A stretch of 64,000 nt of DNA from the NCBI RefSeq assembly GCF_014323725.1, contig NZ_JABVED010000004.1, positions 1 to 64,000 of the forward strand. Reading direction: 5' to 3'. This stretch comes from Actinokineospora xionganensis. Its GTDB lineage: Bacteria; Actinomycetota; Actinomycetes; Mycobacteriales; Pseudonocardiaceae. Below, in pieces: positions 45,214 through 53,949 of the stretch; the first letter of the stretch is position 1, and the number at the start of each line of letters is the position of its first letter. The notes beneath the pieces are model-generated. The model did not search any database. It was not told where the DNA came from and saw only the letters and a list, made by a program, of their open reading frames with translations. The position numbers were made by a program, and so were the translations under genes.

Positions 45214-46446
45214 CTACAGACCACCTATCTGGGACTCGTTCGCGCGGGTCGCCCCGACGCGTTGGGGGTGAGGGAGTTTGGCCGCGGCGACGAGCGCGCG
45301 CAGCACGGCCGAAGCCGGTCGGGGCACCAGCCCCAGGTGATAGAGGTGCAGCTCGCGCAGACCGGCGGCGACGAACTCGCCCGCCCAGTCCTCAAGAGAC
45401 GGTCCCTCTGACGGTCGGACGGTGTCCGGCCGGAAATAGCCCCCTACCGCGATGTCGTCGCCGACATACGCGGCCATCTCGCGCAACCGGGCCACGGCGC
45501 TGTCCCCGCCTGCCCAGCAGTTCGTCACCACACTGTCCACATCGCAACCGAGTGGTCCCCCGATGGCGGTGAAGGCGCCGGTGGCCCAGCGGTCCGCGGC
45601 GCCGTGCAGTGTCACCGGCAGATCCGGGCGGGTGGCCCGGGCACTGTCGACGACCCGTCGGCGGATGGTGACCGCCGTGTCGGCCAGGACTTTCGCCACG
45701 GCTTCGGCGAGATCGGCGCCGAGCGCTTCCTCCACCGACTCCGGCGCGGAACCATCGACGTCCACACAGGACCGCACCCGAGCGGCCAGCCTGCGTGCGT
45801 CGATGCCGGCGTCGGCGTACTGTCGATGGCAAGCGGCGCAGAAGCAGAGCGATAGCAGCCGCTTCTGCGCCGCGGTCCACTGCGCGAAGTCCACTTTGTC
45901 ATGGTGTCCGCCGTGGTCGATCCCGAGCCGTCCGCACGCTTCGAGGATGATGCCGTCCGGCTCGCCGGTTTCGACGATCTCACCCGCGAGGGTCGCACAG
46001 TAGTCGACGACCTCTTCGGCGCTGGGACACAGCGCGTACTCGTAGGGCTCACCGAAAGCGTTGCGCACCACCAGATCGGGGTTAGCTGCGCCCAGCACGC
46101 TGCTGTGGGTGAACACCGTCCAGGCGTACACGCCCAGTCCCTGGCCGCGGATCGCTTGCGCCGCTTCACCGAACGGGTCCGGCCCGCCGAGCCAGTCCGC
46201 GAATCGCGGGGCCAGCCTGCGCCCCTGCCAGACACTCTCGCGAACCGGCAGGTAGCAGGCGGCGTGCGGGGTGGTCATCAGTCTGCGCGTCGGGTGTTGC
46301 GGGGTCGGGACCCTGGTCGTGTGGTACGCCGCGGCCAGGGCCACCACCTCGACACCGACCTCGGCGGCCCGAGCGGGCGCGTCCGGGTCACCGGCGAAGT
46401 CCCAGGGATAGGCGTAGCCGACTGTCTTGTTGATACCCGTCACCAC
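45214..46446 (-). CDS. uncharacterised TIM-barrel-like protein
   Basis: A protein of about 410 residues without a signal peptide. It has glycosidase-like pieces: VYAWTVFTHSSVLGAANPDL, EPDGIILEACGRLG, a CFCAACHRQYADAG motif (possible metal site) and LHLYHLGLVPRP near the end. It recalls alanine-rich barrel proteins encoded next to sugar importers in actinomycetes, whose activity is unknown to me. Four in-phase GTG codons lie at 46455-46443; 46446 is chosen because AGGTGG precedes it at a usable distance. It is cotranscribed with glucarate-type dehydratase and the importer. Confidence 0.7.
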   Translation of the reverse strand: MVTGINKTVGYAYPWDFAGDPDAPARAAEVGVEVVALAAAYHTTRVPTPQHPTRRLMTTPHAACYLPVRESVWQGRRLAPRFADWLGGPDPFGEAAQAIRGQGLGVYAWTVFTHSSVLGAANPDLVVRNAFGEPYEYALCPSAEEVVDYCATLAGEIVETGEPDGIILEACGRLGIDHGGHHDKVDFAQWTAAQKRLLSLCFCAACHRQYADAGIDARRLAARVRSCVDVDGSAPESVEEALGADLAEAVAKVLADTAVTIRRRVVDSARATRPDLPVTLHGAADRWATGAFTAIGGPLGCDVDSVVTNCWAGGDSAVARLREMAAYVGDDIAVGGYFRPDTVRPSEGPSLEDWAGEFVAAGLRELHLYHLGLVPRPASAVLRALVAAAKLPHPQRVGATRANESQIGGL

Positions 46447-46448
46447 TG

Positions 46449-47711
46449 TCACCACCTAGGCTTCCGCAGCTCGTAGGACGGGTCGATCCGGCGCATGTAG
46501 CCGGTGTCGTCGCGGTCGCGGATGCCGCAGGCGAGGTACTGCTCGTGCAGCCTGGCCAGCGCGTCGCGGTCGAGTTCCACGCCGAGACCCGGCGTGGTCG
46601 GCACCCGCACTGACCCATCCACAAAGGACAGGATGCCTGGTTCGACGACGTCTTCGGACTTCCATGGCCAGTGCGTGTCGCAGGCGTAGGTCAGGTTCGG
46701 CGTCGCGGCGGCCAGGTGCACCATCGCGGCGAGGCTGATCCCGAGGTGGGAGTTGGAGTGCATCGACAGGCCCATGCCGAAGGTCTCGCAGATGCCGGAG
46801 AGCAGCGCCGATCGGCGCAGGCCGCCCCAGTAGTGGTGGTCGGAGAGGATCACGCCCACCGCGTCATGCAGGACCGACGGCTTGACGTGGTCGAACGAGA
46901 CGACACACATGTTGGTCGCCAGCGGCATCGGGACGTCGCGGGCGACCTGGGCCATGCCCTCGATGCCGAGGGTCGGGTCCTCCAGGTACTCCAGGACGCC
47001 GTCGAGCTCGACGCCTACCTTGATGGAGGTCTCGACCGTCCACGCGGCGTTCGGGTCGAGGCGTAGCGGCAGGTCGGGGAACTCCGCGCGCAGAGCGTGG
47101 ATCGCGGCGACCTCCTCTTCCGGAGGGAACACGCCACCCTTGAGCTTGATCGCGGTGAACCCGTACTCGTCGACCATCTTGCGCGCCTGGGCCACGATGC
47201 CTGCGGGGTCGAGCGCCGCGCCCCACGAATCCGGCTCGCCGCCGGGGTGCGCGGCCCACTTGTAGAAGAGGTACGCGCTGAACGGGATGGCCTCGCGGAC
47301 CGCGCCGCCGAGCAGGTCCGAGACCGGGCGGCCCAGCAGCCTGCCCTGCACGTCAAGGCAGGCGACCTCGAACGGCGAGTACACCCGGTCGACGGTGCCG
47401 CTGCTGGTGATCATGCCGGTGAGGCCGTGGCCGTCGGCCCCGGTGTTGCCGGAGAGGACGCGCCTGGCGGTGGCGAACATGGCGTTGAGGGCGAAGACGT
47501 CCTGGCCGACGATCGCGTCGGCGACCGCGCGGAGCCGGTTCAGGTGGCCCGTGTCGGCGTAGGTCTCGCCGAGACCGGTGACGCCGTCGGCGGTGTGGAC
47601 CTCGACGATCGTGCGGATCGCGTACGGCTCGTGCACGCCGACGGCGTTGAGCAGCGCCGGGTCGGCGAAGGCGACCGGGGTGAGGGTGACGCCGGTGATC
47701 GGGGTGCTCAT
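46449..47711 (-). CDS. gudD: glucarate dehydratase-like enzyme (enolase superfamily)
   Basis: A 420-residue enolase-superfamily dehydratase of the GlucD type. The KxK pair Lys189-Lys191 (AIKLKGG), metal ligands Asp219 (LRLDPN), Glu244 (YLEDPT) and Asn267 (LATNM), and the His-Asp dyad Asp291 with His318 (MHSNSHLGIS) are all visible. It would convert D-glucarate (or galactarate) to 5-dehydro-4-deoxyglucarate, the substrate of the next enzyme. Its TGA is 2 nt from the next gene and its ATG overlaps the preceding stop. Confidence 0.9.
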   Translation of the reverse strand: MSTPITGVTLTPVAFADPALLNAVGVHEPYAIRTIVEVHTADGVTGLGETYADTGHLNRLRAVADAIVGQDVFALNAMFATARRVLSGNTGADGHGLTGMITSSGTVDRVYSPFEVACLDVQGRLLGRPVSDLLGGAVREAIPFSAYLFYKWAAHPGGEPDSWGAALDPAGIVAQARKMVDEYGFTAIKLKGGVFPPEEEVAAIHALRAEFPDLPLRLDPNAAWTVETSIKVGVELDGVLEYLEDPTLGIEGMAQVARDVPMPLATNMCVVSFDHVKPSVLHDAVGVILSDHHYWGGLRRSALLSGICETFGMGLSMHSNSHLGISLAAMVHLAAATPNLTYACDTHWPWKSEDVVEPGILSFVDGSVRVPTTPGLGVELDRDALARLHEQYLACGIRDRDDTGYMRRIDPSYELRKPRW

Positions 47712-48655
47712 CCGGCCACCACCGCGGCGGTGAGGGCGAGCCCGGCGGCGATGATGCGCTCCAGTTCGACGACGTGCTCCGGCGACGGCTCCACCAGCGG
47801 CGGCCGGACCGTGCCCACGTCGAGGCCGCGCAACCGCACGGCGGTCTTGACCAGCGATACGGCGTAGCCGGGGACCTTGTTGCGCAGCTCCACCAGCGGG
47901 TGGAAGAAGTCGGCCAGGAAGCGGTCGATCAGCACGTCGTCGCCGGTCGCGGCGGCCTTGAAGAAGGCCAGCGAGATGTCGGGCGCGAAGCAGAACACCG
48001 CCGAGGAGTAGAGCGTGACGCCGATTCCGCGGTACGCCGGGACAGTCACCTCCGCGGTCGGCATGCCGTTGAAGAACTGGAACGGCTTGCCGCTGCCGTT
48101 GAGCGCGCCGCGCACGGCCAGCACGATCCGGCCGAGCAGGTCGAGGTCGCCGCGGCCGTCCTTGAAGCCCATCACGTTGGGGATGGTGGCGACCTCAGCG
48201 GCGGTCTCCGGGTCGAACACCGCGTTGCCGCGGCTGTAGACGATGACCGGCAGGTCGGCCGCGGCGGCGACCTCGCGGGTGTAGGCGACCATCCCGCTCG
48301 GCGGCGCGGCCACGAGGTACGGCGGCAGCATGAGCAGGCCGTTGGCGCCCGCGCGCTGGGCGGCCTGGCTGAACTGCCTGGCCAGTGGCAGGGAACCGCC
48401 GGTTCCCGCGTAGACCGGGACCGCGCCCGCGGTGACCTCGACCGCGCGGCGGACCAGCGCCTCGTATTCGACTGGTTCCAGCGCGTGGAACTCGCCGGTG
48501 CCGCAGGCGACGAAGACTCCGCCCGGCCCGGCCGCCAGCCCTTGCTCCAGGTGCGTGGTGAACATGTCCAAGTCGACCGCACCCGCGGCGTCGAACGGCG
48601 TTACGGGGAAGAACAACACCCGGTCGAGCATCTGCACCGGAACTCCAGGGTTCAT
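47708..48655 (-). CDS. kdgD: 5-dehydro-4-deoxyglucarate dehydratase (DHDPS family)
   Basis: A 315-residue class I lyase of the DapA/NAL family. The Schiff-base Lys165 (VMGFKDGRGD) and Tyr140 (VIVYSRG) are present, and the substrate loop reads CGTGEFHAL rather than GTTGE, as in KdgD. It decarboxylates and dehydrates 5-dehydro-4-deoxyglucarate to 2-oxoglutarate semialdehyde, which the plus-strand dehydrogenase at 50335 can oxidise. It is the first gene of a 12-gene minus-strand operon. Confidence 0.92.
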   Translation of the reverse strand: MNPGVPVQMLDRVLFFPVTPFDAAGAVDLDMFTTHLEQGLAAGPGGVFVACGTGEFHALEPVEYEALVRRAVEVTAGAVPVYAGTGGSLPLARQFSQAAQRAGANGLLMLPPYLVAAPPSGMVAYTREVAAAADLPVIVYSRGNAVFDPETAAEVATIPNVMGFKDGRGDLDLLGRIVLAVRGALNGSGKPFQFFNGMPTAEVTVPAYRGIGVTLYSSAVFCFAPDISLAFFKAAATGDDVLIDRFLADFFHPLVELRNKVPGYAVSLVKTAVRLRGLDVGTVRPPLVEPSPEHVVELERIIAAGLALTAAVVAG

Positions 48656-48773
48656 GTATGTGAACGTCGGTCATACTTGCGAACTGTGGGGCGGAACCGT
48701 AAGACTGCCCACACCTGGTGTCAAGCAGGGGTGTCCGCCGGGTTTCGCGAAGGAAACGCAACGAGGAGAACCG
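48656..48773. promoter_or_regulatory. divergent control region of the sugar-acid regulon
   Basis: The 118 nt between kdgD (minus) and the IclR gene (plus) must hold both promoters. GAAC occurs three times in the same orientation (48662, 48681, 48694), the last inside CGGAACCG. These are candidate IclR contacts, but no clean palindrome is visible. A good ribosome site (GAGGAGAACCG) precedes the IclR ATG. Confidence 0.45.
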
Positions 48774-49562
48774 ATGACAGTCAGTGAGGCGAGCGGGGGG
48801 CCGCGTCCGGACTCGGTGAAGTCGGCGGCCAGGACGATCGACATCCTGGAGCTGCTGGCCGGGTCCGAGCGGAGGCTCACCCTCAGCGAGCTGCAGCGCA
48901 AACTCGACGTGCCGAAGTCCAGCCTGCACGGCCTGCTGCGCACCCTGGTGGCCCGCGGCTGGGTCGAGACCGACGAGCGCGGGACCGGCTACGGCGTCGG
49001 CCTGAGCGCGCTGCGGGCCGGTGCGACGTTCCTCGACCGCGACCCGGTGGTGCAGGTGGCCAGCGCGGTGCTGGCCCGGCTGCGCCGCCAGCTCGACGAG
49101 ACCGTCCACCTGGCGCGGCTCGACGGGCCGGACATGGTCTACCTGGCCAGCCGCGAGTCCCAACACCACCTGCGCGTCACCTCGCGGATCGGCAGGCGGC
49201 TGCCCGCGCACGCCACCTCGCTCGGCAAGGCCGTGCTGTCGACCATCGACGAGGTCGAGGTCGCCACGATCCTGCCCGCGAAGCTGATCGCCCTGACCCC
49301 GGACACCGTCACCGACCACGACGAGCTGCGCGCCGAGCTGGCCGAGGCCCGGGTGCGCGGCTGGGCGTTCGAGCAGGGGCAGAACACCCCCGGCCTGACG
49401 TGCTACGCGACGGCCATCCCCAACCTGCCCACGGTCGACGCGATCAGCTGCTCGATCCCGCAGTCGCGGATCACCGACGACCACGAACGAGAGGTGGTGG
49501 AGGCGCTCATGGCCGCCGCCGACGAGATCGCCCAACTGTGCCGGGCGAGGTCTCCCCGATGA
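48774..49562 (+). CDS. IclR-family regulator of the sugar-acid operons
   Basis: A 262-residue IclR protein: N-terminal winged HTH (LTLSELQRKLDVPKSSLHGL) and a C-terminal effector domain with LPAHATSLGKAVLS and GQNTPGLTCYATAI. ATG 48774 follows GAGGAGAACCG; the long in-phase frame upstream is noncoding. By position it controls both the 12-gene minus operon and its own plus operon, presumably as a repressor relieved by a sugar-acid intermediate. It overlaps the next gene (ATGA). Confidence 0.92.
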   Translation: MTVSEASGGPRPDSVKSAARTIDILELLAGSERRLTLSELQRKLDVPKSSLHGLLRTLVARGWVETDERGTGYGVGLSALRAGATFLDRDPVVQVASAVLARLRRQLDETVHLARLDGPDMVYLASRESQHHLRVTSRIGRRLPAHATSLGKAVLSTIDEVEVATILPAKLIALTPDTVTDHDELRAELAEARVRGWAFEQGQNTPGLTCYATAIPNLPTVDAISCSIPQSRITDDHEREVVEALMAAADEIAQLCRARSPR

Positions 49563-50338
49563 ACCTGCTGATCACGGGCGCCGCGGGTGGCGTCGCCACG
49601 CTGCTGCGCCCCCGACTCGCCCGGCCGGACCGGGTGCTGCGCCTGCTCGACATCGCTCCCGTCACGCCTGGTCCGGGCGAGGAGGTGGTGACCGCCTCGG
49701 TCACCGATCTCGACGCCATGACCGAGGCCTGCCGGGGCATGGACGCGGTGCTGCACCTGGGCGGGCTGAGCACCGAACACGCCTGGGACGACATCGCCGC
49801 GGTCAACATCGACGGCACGTACCGGGTGTTCGAGGCCGCTCGTCGGGCAGGCGTTCCGCGCGTCGTGTTCGCCAGCAGCAACCATGCCGTGGGCTTCGCG
49901 CCCAACGACGGCGCCGCTCCTGACTACGGATTCCCGCGCCCGGACACGTTCTACGGCGTCAGCAAAGTCGCCGGGGAGGCGCTCGGAAGCCTCTACCACG
50001 ACCGCTACGGGCTCGACGTGGTCTGTCTGCGGATCGGGTCGTGCTTCGACCGGCCGACGACCGATCGGATGCTCGCGACCTGGCTTTCTCCGGACGACTG
50101 CGCCCGGTTGGTTGAGGCCGCTTTGAGCGCGCCGGAGCCCGGATTCCGTGTGGTGTGGGGAATCTCGGCGAACACCCGGGCGTGGTGGTCGCTGCAGGAA
50201 GCCCGCTCGCTGGGCTACGAGCCGCACGACAACGCCGAGGACTACGCGGGCGAGGTCACCGTGGAGGCCGACGAGTACGACAGGTTCCTGGGTGGGGCGT
50301 TCTGCTCGCCCAAGCTGGATCAGGGAGGACGTTCATGA
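49559..50338 (+). CDS. udh: uronate dehydrogenase (NAD-dependent epimerase/dehydratase fold)
   Basis: A 259-residue extended-SDR-like enzyme. The Rossmann motif TGAAGGVA, acidic LLDIAP after strand 2 (NAD preference), HLGGLSTE, ASSNHAVGF and FYGVSKVAGEAL (Tyr-x3-Lys) match the uronate dehydrogenases. Reaction: D-glucuronate or D-galacturonate to the aldarolactone. Its product feeds lactonase and glucarate dehydratase in the divergent operon. Start and stop both overlap neighbours (ATGA). Confidence 0.88.
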   Translation: MNLLITGAAGGVATLLRPRLARPDRVLRLLDIAPVTPGPGEEVVTASVTDLDAMTEACRGMDAVLHLGGLSTEHAWDDIAAVNIDGTYRVFEAARRAGVPRVVFASSNHAVGFAPNDGAAPDYGFPRPDTFYGVSKVAGEALGSLYHDRYGLDVVCLRIGSCFDRPTTDRMLATWLSPDDCARLVEAALSAPEPGFRVVWGISANTRAWWSLQEARSLGYEPHDNAEDYAGEVTVEADEYDRFLGGAFCSPKLDQGGRS

Positions 50339-51759
50339 CCGCCGTGCAGGGCTATGACCCGCGCACCGCCGCGCCTGTCGGGGAGCCGGTGCCCGCCAGC
50401 ACCGCCTCCGAGGTCGACGCGGTCGTGGCAGCCGCGAGCCGTACCTGGCCGGACACTTCCGCGGCTGACCGGGCGTTCGCGCTCGAGGCGGTGGCCGACG
50501 CGCTCGACGCGGACCGCGCGCGGCTGGTCGAGATCGCCGACGCGGAGACCGCGCTCGGTGTCCCCCGGCTCACCGGCGAGATCGGGCGGACCACGGGTCA
50601 GTTGCGGATGTTCGCGTCGCTGCTGCGGACGGGCGCGCATCTGGATGTGGTTTTCTCCCCCGGTCCACCGGATGTGCGGCGGACCCGGCAGGCGATCGGG
50701 CCGGTGGCGGTGTTCTCCGCCAGCAACTTCCCGTTCGCCTTCTCCGTCGCCGGTGGCGACACGGCATCCGCGCTGGCCGCGGGCTGCCCGGTCGTGGTGA
50801 AGGCGCACGAGGCGCACCCGCGTACGTCTCTGGCTGTCGCCGAGATCCTGCGTCGGACCCTGCCCGAGGGCGTGTTCGCGCTGGTCATGGGCCGGGAGGC
50901 GGGGACGGCACTGGTCCGGCATCCGGGGATTCGCGCGGTCGGGTTCACCGGGTCGCTCGCGGGCGGCCGGGCCCTGTTCGACCTCGCACAGGGCAGGCCG
51001 GACCCGATCCCCTTCTACGGCGAACTGGGCAGCGTGAACCCGGTCGTGGTCCTGCCCGGCGCCGCGAGCGTGGCCGAGGGGTACGCCGCGTCGCTGACGC
51101 TTGGGGCGGGGCAGTTCTGCACGAACCCAGGCCTGCTGTTCGTCCCGGATGACGCCGTGCTGCTCGACGAGATCGCCCAAGCGGTCCGCGGCACGACCGC
51201 GGGCCCCTTGCTCAGCCCCGGAATTCACCGGTCCTATGTGGACCACACGACCGCCGGCCCCGCGCGGGTGCTGGCGACCGGGACCGCGGGTGAGGGCGCT
51301 TGGGCGGTGGCACCGGTCGTGTTCGCCACCGACGCGGCGGATTTCGTCGCGCGGGCCGAGTCGTTCACCGAGGAGACGTTCGGACCAAGTGGACTCGTGG
51401 TCACCTACCGGGACCTCGACACCCTGCTCGCCGCGCTGGAAGCGTTGCCCGGCAGCCTGACCGGCTCCGTGCACGCGGGCACCGACGACTCCGCGACCCT
51501 CAAGGTCGCGAAGATCCTGCGCACCCGCGTCGGCAGGCTTGTCCACAACGGCTGGCCCACCGGCGTGGCCGTCTGCTGGGCGATGCACCACGGCGGGCCC
51601 TGGCCCGCTTCGACCTCCCCCGCGCACACGTCCGTCGGCTCGGCCGCCATCGACCGCTGGCTCGTGCCCATCGCCTACCAGGACTGGCCGGAGCACCTGC
51701 TGCCGCCGGAACTGCGCACCGACAACCCCCTCGGCTTTCCCCGAACCGTTCAAGGATAA
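50335..51759 (+). CDS. 2-oxoglutarate semialdehyde dehydrogenase (NADP)
   Basis: A 474-residue aldehyde dehydrogenase of the ketoglutarate-semialdehyde subgroup. Catalytic Cys262 is in GAGQFCTNPGL, Glu230 in FYGELGSVNP and Asn131 in SASNFPFAFS; these local sequences are typical of the sugar-acid enzymes rather than of betaine or benzaldehyde dehydrogenases. It converts the KdgD product to 2-oxoglutarate, ending the aldarate branch. ATG overlaps the preceding stop. Confidence 0.92.
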   Translation: MTAVQGYDPRTAAPVGEPVPASTASEVDAVVAAASRTWPDTSAADRAFALEAVADALDADRARLVEIADAETALGVPRLTGEIGRTTGQLRMFASLLRTGAHLDVVFSPGPPDVRRTRQAIGPVAVFSASNFPFAFSVAGGDTASALAAGCPVVVKAHEAHPRTSLAVAEILRRTLPEGVFALVMGREAGTALVRHPGIRAVGFTGSLAGGRALFDLAQGRPDPIPFYGELGSVNPVVVLPGAASVAEGYAASLTLGAGQFCTNPGLLFVPDDAVLLDEIAQAVRGTTAGPLLSPGIHRSYVDHTTAGPARVLATGTAGEGAWAVAPVVFATDAADFVARAESFTEETFGPSGLVVTYRDLDTLLAALEALPGSLTGSVHAGTDDSATLKVAKILRTRVGRLVHNGWPTGVAVCWAMHHGGPWPASTSPAHTSVGSAAIDRWLVPIAYQDWPEHLLPPELRTDNPLGFPRTVQG

Positions 51760-51769
51760 GGAAAACACC

Positions 51770-52849
51770 ATGGCCACAGTCGAGTACCGGGCCGCCACCC
51801 GGCTCTACCCGGGCACCGAAACCCCCGCCGTGCAAGACCTCGACCTGAACATCCGCGACGGCGAGTTCATGGTGCTGGTCGGCCCGTCCGGTTCAGGCAA
51901 GTCCACCGCCCTGCGCATGCTGGCAGGCCTCGAAGCCGTCGACGGTGGTGAGATCCACATCGGCGACACCGACGTCACGCACGCGCAGCCCAAGGACCGC
52001 GACATCGCGATGGTGTTCCAGAACTACGCGTTGTATCCGCACATGACGGTGCGGCAGAACATCGGCTTCCACCTGAAGATCGCCAAGGTGGGCAAGGAGG
52101 AGATCAACCGCAAGGTCGACGAGGCCGCGCGGCTGCTGGACCTGGAGCCGTACCTGGATCGCAAGCCCGCCAAGCTGTCCGGCGGCCAGCGCCAGCGCGT
52201 CGCCATGGGCCGCGCGATCGTGCGGGAGCCGCGGGTGTTCTGCATGGATGAGCCACTGTCCAACCTGGACGCGAAACTGCGCGTGCAGACCCGCACCCAG
52301 ATCGCCTCACTGCAGCGAAGGCTTGGGGTCACCACGATCTACGTCACCCACGACCAGGTCGAGGCGATGACCATGGGCGACCGGGTGGCGATCCTCAAGG
52401 ACGGCAAGCTGCAGCAGTGCGACACCCCGCGCAACGTGTTCGACCGGCCGCGAAACCTGTTCGTCGCCGGGTTCATGGGATCGCCCGCGATGAACCTGAT
52501 CCCGCTGCACGCGCACGACTGGACGGTCCAGTTCGCCGGGACACGGATCGAGCTGACCCCGGCGCAGCGGGCGGCGGCCACCAGTCGGGACATCACCGTC
52601 GGGGTGCGGCCTGAGGGGTTGCGCATCGCGGGAGCCCGACAGGGACAGCAGGTGATGGTGGAGATGGTCGAGGAACTCGGCAGCGACAGCTACCTGTACA
52701 CCACGACCAATGGCGACACAGCGCATCCGATCGTGGTCCGGGCGGGCGCCCGCGACGTGCCCATGCGCGGGTCGACGATCGGGTTGCAGGTTCAGCGGTC
52801 GGACGTGCACCTGTTCGACACGGCCACTGGGGAACGGCTGCCGGAGTGA
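51770..52849 (+). CDS. CUT1 importer ATP-binding protein, MsmK/UgpC-like
   Basis: A 359-residue importer ATPase: Walker A (VGPSGSGKSTAL), Q-loop (MVFQNYALYPHMT), signature (LSGGQRQRVAMGRA), Walker B (VFCMDEPLSNLD), switch His (YVTHDQVEAMT) and a C-terminal OB-type regulatory domain. It is the only CUT1 ATPase in the window, while three sets of CUT1 permeases lack one. It may energise all of them in the MsmK manner. Ribosome site AAGGATAAGG precedes ATG 51770. Confidence 0.93.
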   Translation: MATVEYRAATRLYPGTETPAVQDLDLNIRDGEFMVLVGPSGSGKSTALRMLAGLEAVDGGEIHIGDTDVTHAQPKDRDIAMVFQNYALYPHMTVRQNIGFHLKIAKVGKEEINRKVDEAARLLDLEPYLDRKPAKLSGGQRQRVAMGRAIVREPRVFCMDEPLSNLDAKLRVQTRTQIASLQRRLGVTTIYVTHDQVEAMTMGDRVAILKDGKLQQCDTPRNVFDRPRNLFVAGFMGSPAMNLIPLHAHDWTVQFAGTRIELTPAQRAAATSRDITVGVRPEGLRIAGARQGQQVMVEMVEELGSDSYLYTTTNGDTAHPIVVRAGARDVPMRGSTIGLQVQRSDVHLFDTATGERLPE

Positions 52850-52890
52850 GGGCAGGCGGCGGTCCTGCCCCAGTGGGACCGCCGCTGCCC
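52850..52890. terminator. terminator hairpin after the IclR operon
   Basis: A stem of about 15 bp with one bulged G (GGGCAGGCGGCGGTCC with GGACCGCCGCTGCCC) and a 10-nt loop start right after the ATPase stop. It lies between convergent genes and may act both ways. Confidence 0.75.
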
Positions 52891-52926
52891 TTCGAGACTG
52901 ACCCCACCGGGATACCAGCGCGCCAA

Positions 52927-53289
52927 TCAGGCCGGGACCGGCATGGCCCGTATCTGTTGGCGTGCAACCGTTGCGGCCTCCGGTGCGGTCAACCCGCGCA
53001 GGTCGTCAAGAGCCGGGGCCAGTAACAGGGTGCTTGTGGTCAGGCAGCCGTGCATCGCACGCAGGTCGGCGACGACTTCCTTGGCGACGGCGTCGTCGCT
53101 GAGGCTTTGGGGAACCTGCTCCATCACGGTGGCGACCAAGGTCGCCACCGCGCCGGTGAGGTCGTGGATGCCTTCCACGGTGGCGCGCAGGTCGCCGGGG
53201 GTGGGGACGGCACCGGCGATGCCGCGCTCGACCTCGCGCAGGACGCGGCGGGCATCAGTCAGGGGACCGGTGTCGCTGAGGGTGCTCAC
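52927..53289 (-). CDS. hypothetical protein downstream of Hsp20
   Basis: A 120-residue, largely helical, mildly acidic protein that I do not recognise. It has no signal peptide, membrane segment or cysteine cluster (one Cys, MHGCLTTST). GTG 53289 follows GGAAGGAGCG. It lies 59 nt downstream of the Hsp20 gene on the same strand and is probably cotranscribed, suggesting a stress-linked role. The amphipathic repeats (DARRVLREVERGIAGAV; VEGIHDLTGAVATLVATVM) suggest a helical bundle. Confidence 0.7.
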   Translation of the reverse strand: MSTLSDTGPLTDARRVLREVERGIAGAVPTPGDLRATVEGIHDLTGAVATLVATVMEQVPQSLSDDAVAKEVVADLRAMHGCLTTSTLLLAPALDDLRGLTAPEAATVARQQIRAMPVPA

Positions 53290-53348
53290 GATTCGCTCCT
53301 TCCCCGGCCTGCCGGGCAGGCGCCCGGCAGGCCGGGTCATCGGTCGGG

Positions 53349-53786
53349 TCAGGCGTTGATCTCTTTGCGTCCCGCGCCGGCGGCGACGGCGATCTTGCGC
53401 GGCTTGGCCTGCTCGGCGATGGGGATGCGCAACGTCAGCACGCCCGCGTCGTAGGTGGCGGCGACGTTGTCGACATCCAGGGTCTCGCCGAGGAACAACT
53501 GGCGGGAGAACAGCCCGCGCGGGCGCTCCGCCGCCGTGACCTCGACATCCTCATCGAAGTCGGCCTTGCGCTCCGCCTTCACCGTGAGCACGTCGCGCTC
53601 GATGTCCAGGTCGATGGACTCCGGGGACACACCGGGCAGGTCGAACTGGACGACGTACTCGTTGCCGCTGCGGTAGGCGTCCATCGGCATGACCGCGGGG
53701 CGGGTCGTGGTGCCGTTGGTGCCGAAGAACTGCTGGGTCAATCGATCCAGCTCGCGGAACGGGTCGGTCCGCATCAACATCGTCAT
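53349..53786 (-). CDS. Hsp20/alpha-crystallin small heat-shock protein
   Basis: A 145-residue chaperone with the alpha-crystallin domain: [18 protein letters not shown] at its start and the closing strand motif [15 protein letters not shown] (A-x-x-x-n-GVL). The C-terminal IXI-like anchor is weak (RKIAV). N-terminus [13 protein letters not shown] is typical of actinobacterial Hsp18-type proteins. AAGGAG precedes ATG 53786; ATG 53780 is an alternative. The divergent MerR/HspR-like gene is the likely regulator. Confidence 0.95.
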   Translation of the reverse strand: MTMLMRTDPFRELDRLTQQFFGTNGTTTRPAVMPMDAYRSGNEYVVQFDLPGVSPESIDLDIERDVLTVKAERKADFDEDVEVTAAERPRGLFSRQLFLGETLDVDNVAATYDAGVLTLRIPIAEQAKPRKIAVAAGAGRKEINA

Positions 53787-53949
53787 CGTCTCCTTCCACG
53801 ATCACGGTTCGCGTGGCCGGTCCCACCCGGCCAGTGTTGCTAACGATCGACTCAAGCTTCTTGTTCCCACCGGTGGAGATTTTCGCAAGTAACTTATAGC
53901 TCGCACTGGAGATTGTGTCAATCAGGACTTGCAGATAACGTGTGTGAGC
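53787..53949. promoter_or_regulatory. divergent Hsp20/MerR control region
   Basis: This 163-nt region is the only intergenic stretch near here with notable A/T. ACTCAAG (53850-53856) equals one half of the HspR-associated HAIR element; the expected CTTGAGT partner at 7-nt spacing is not recognisable. The regulator may therefore bind a variant site. Confidence 0.4.
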
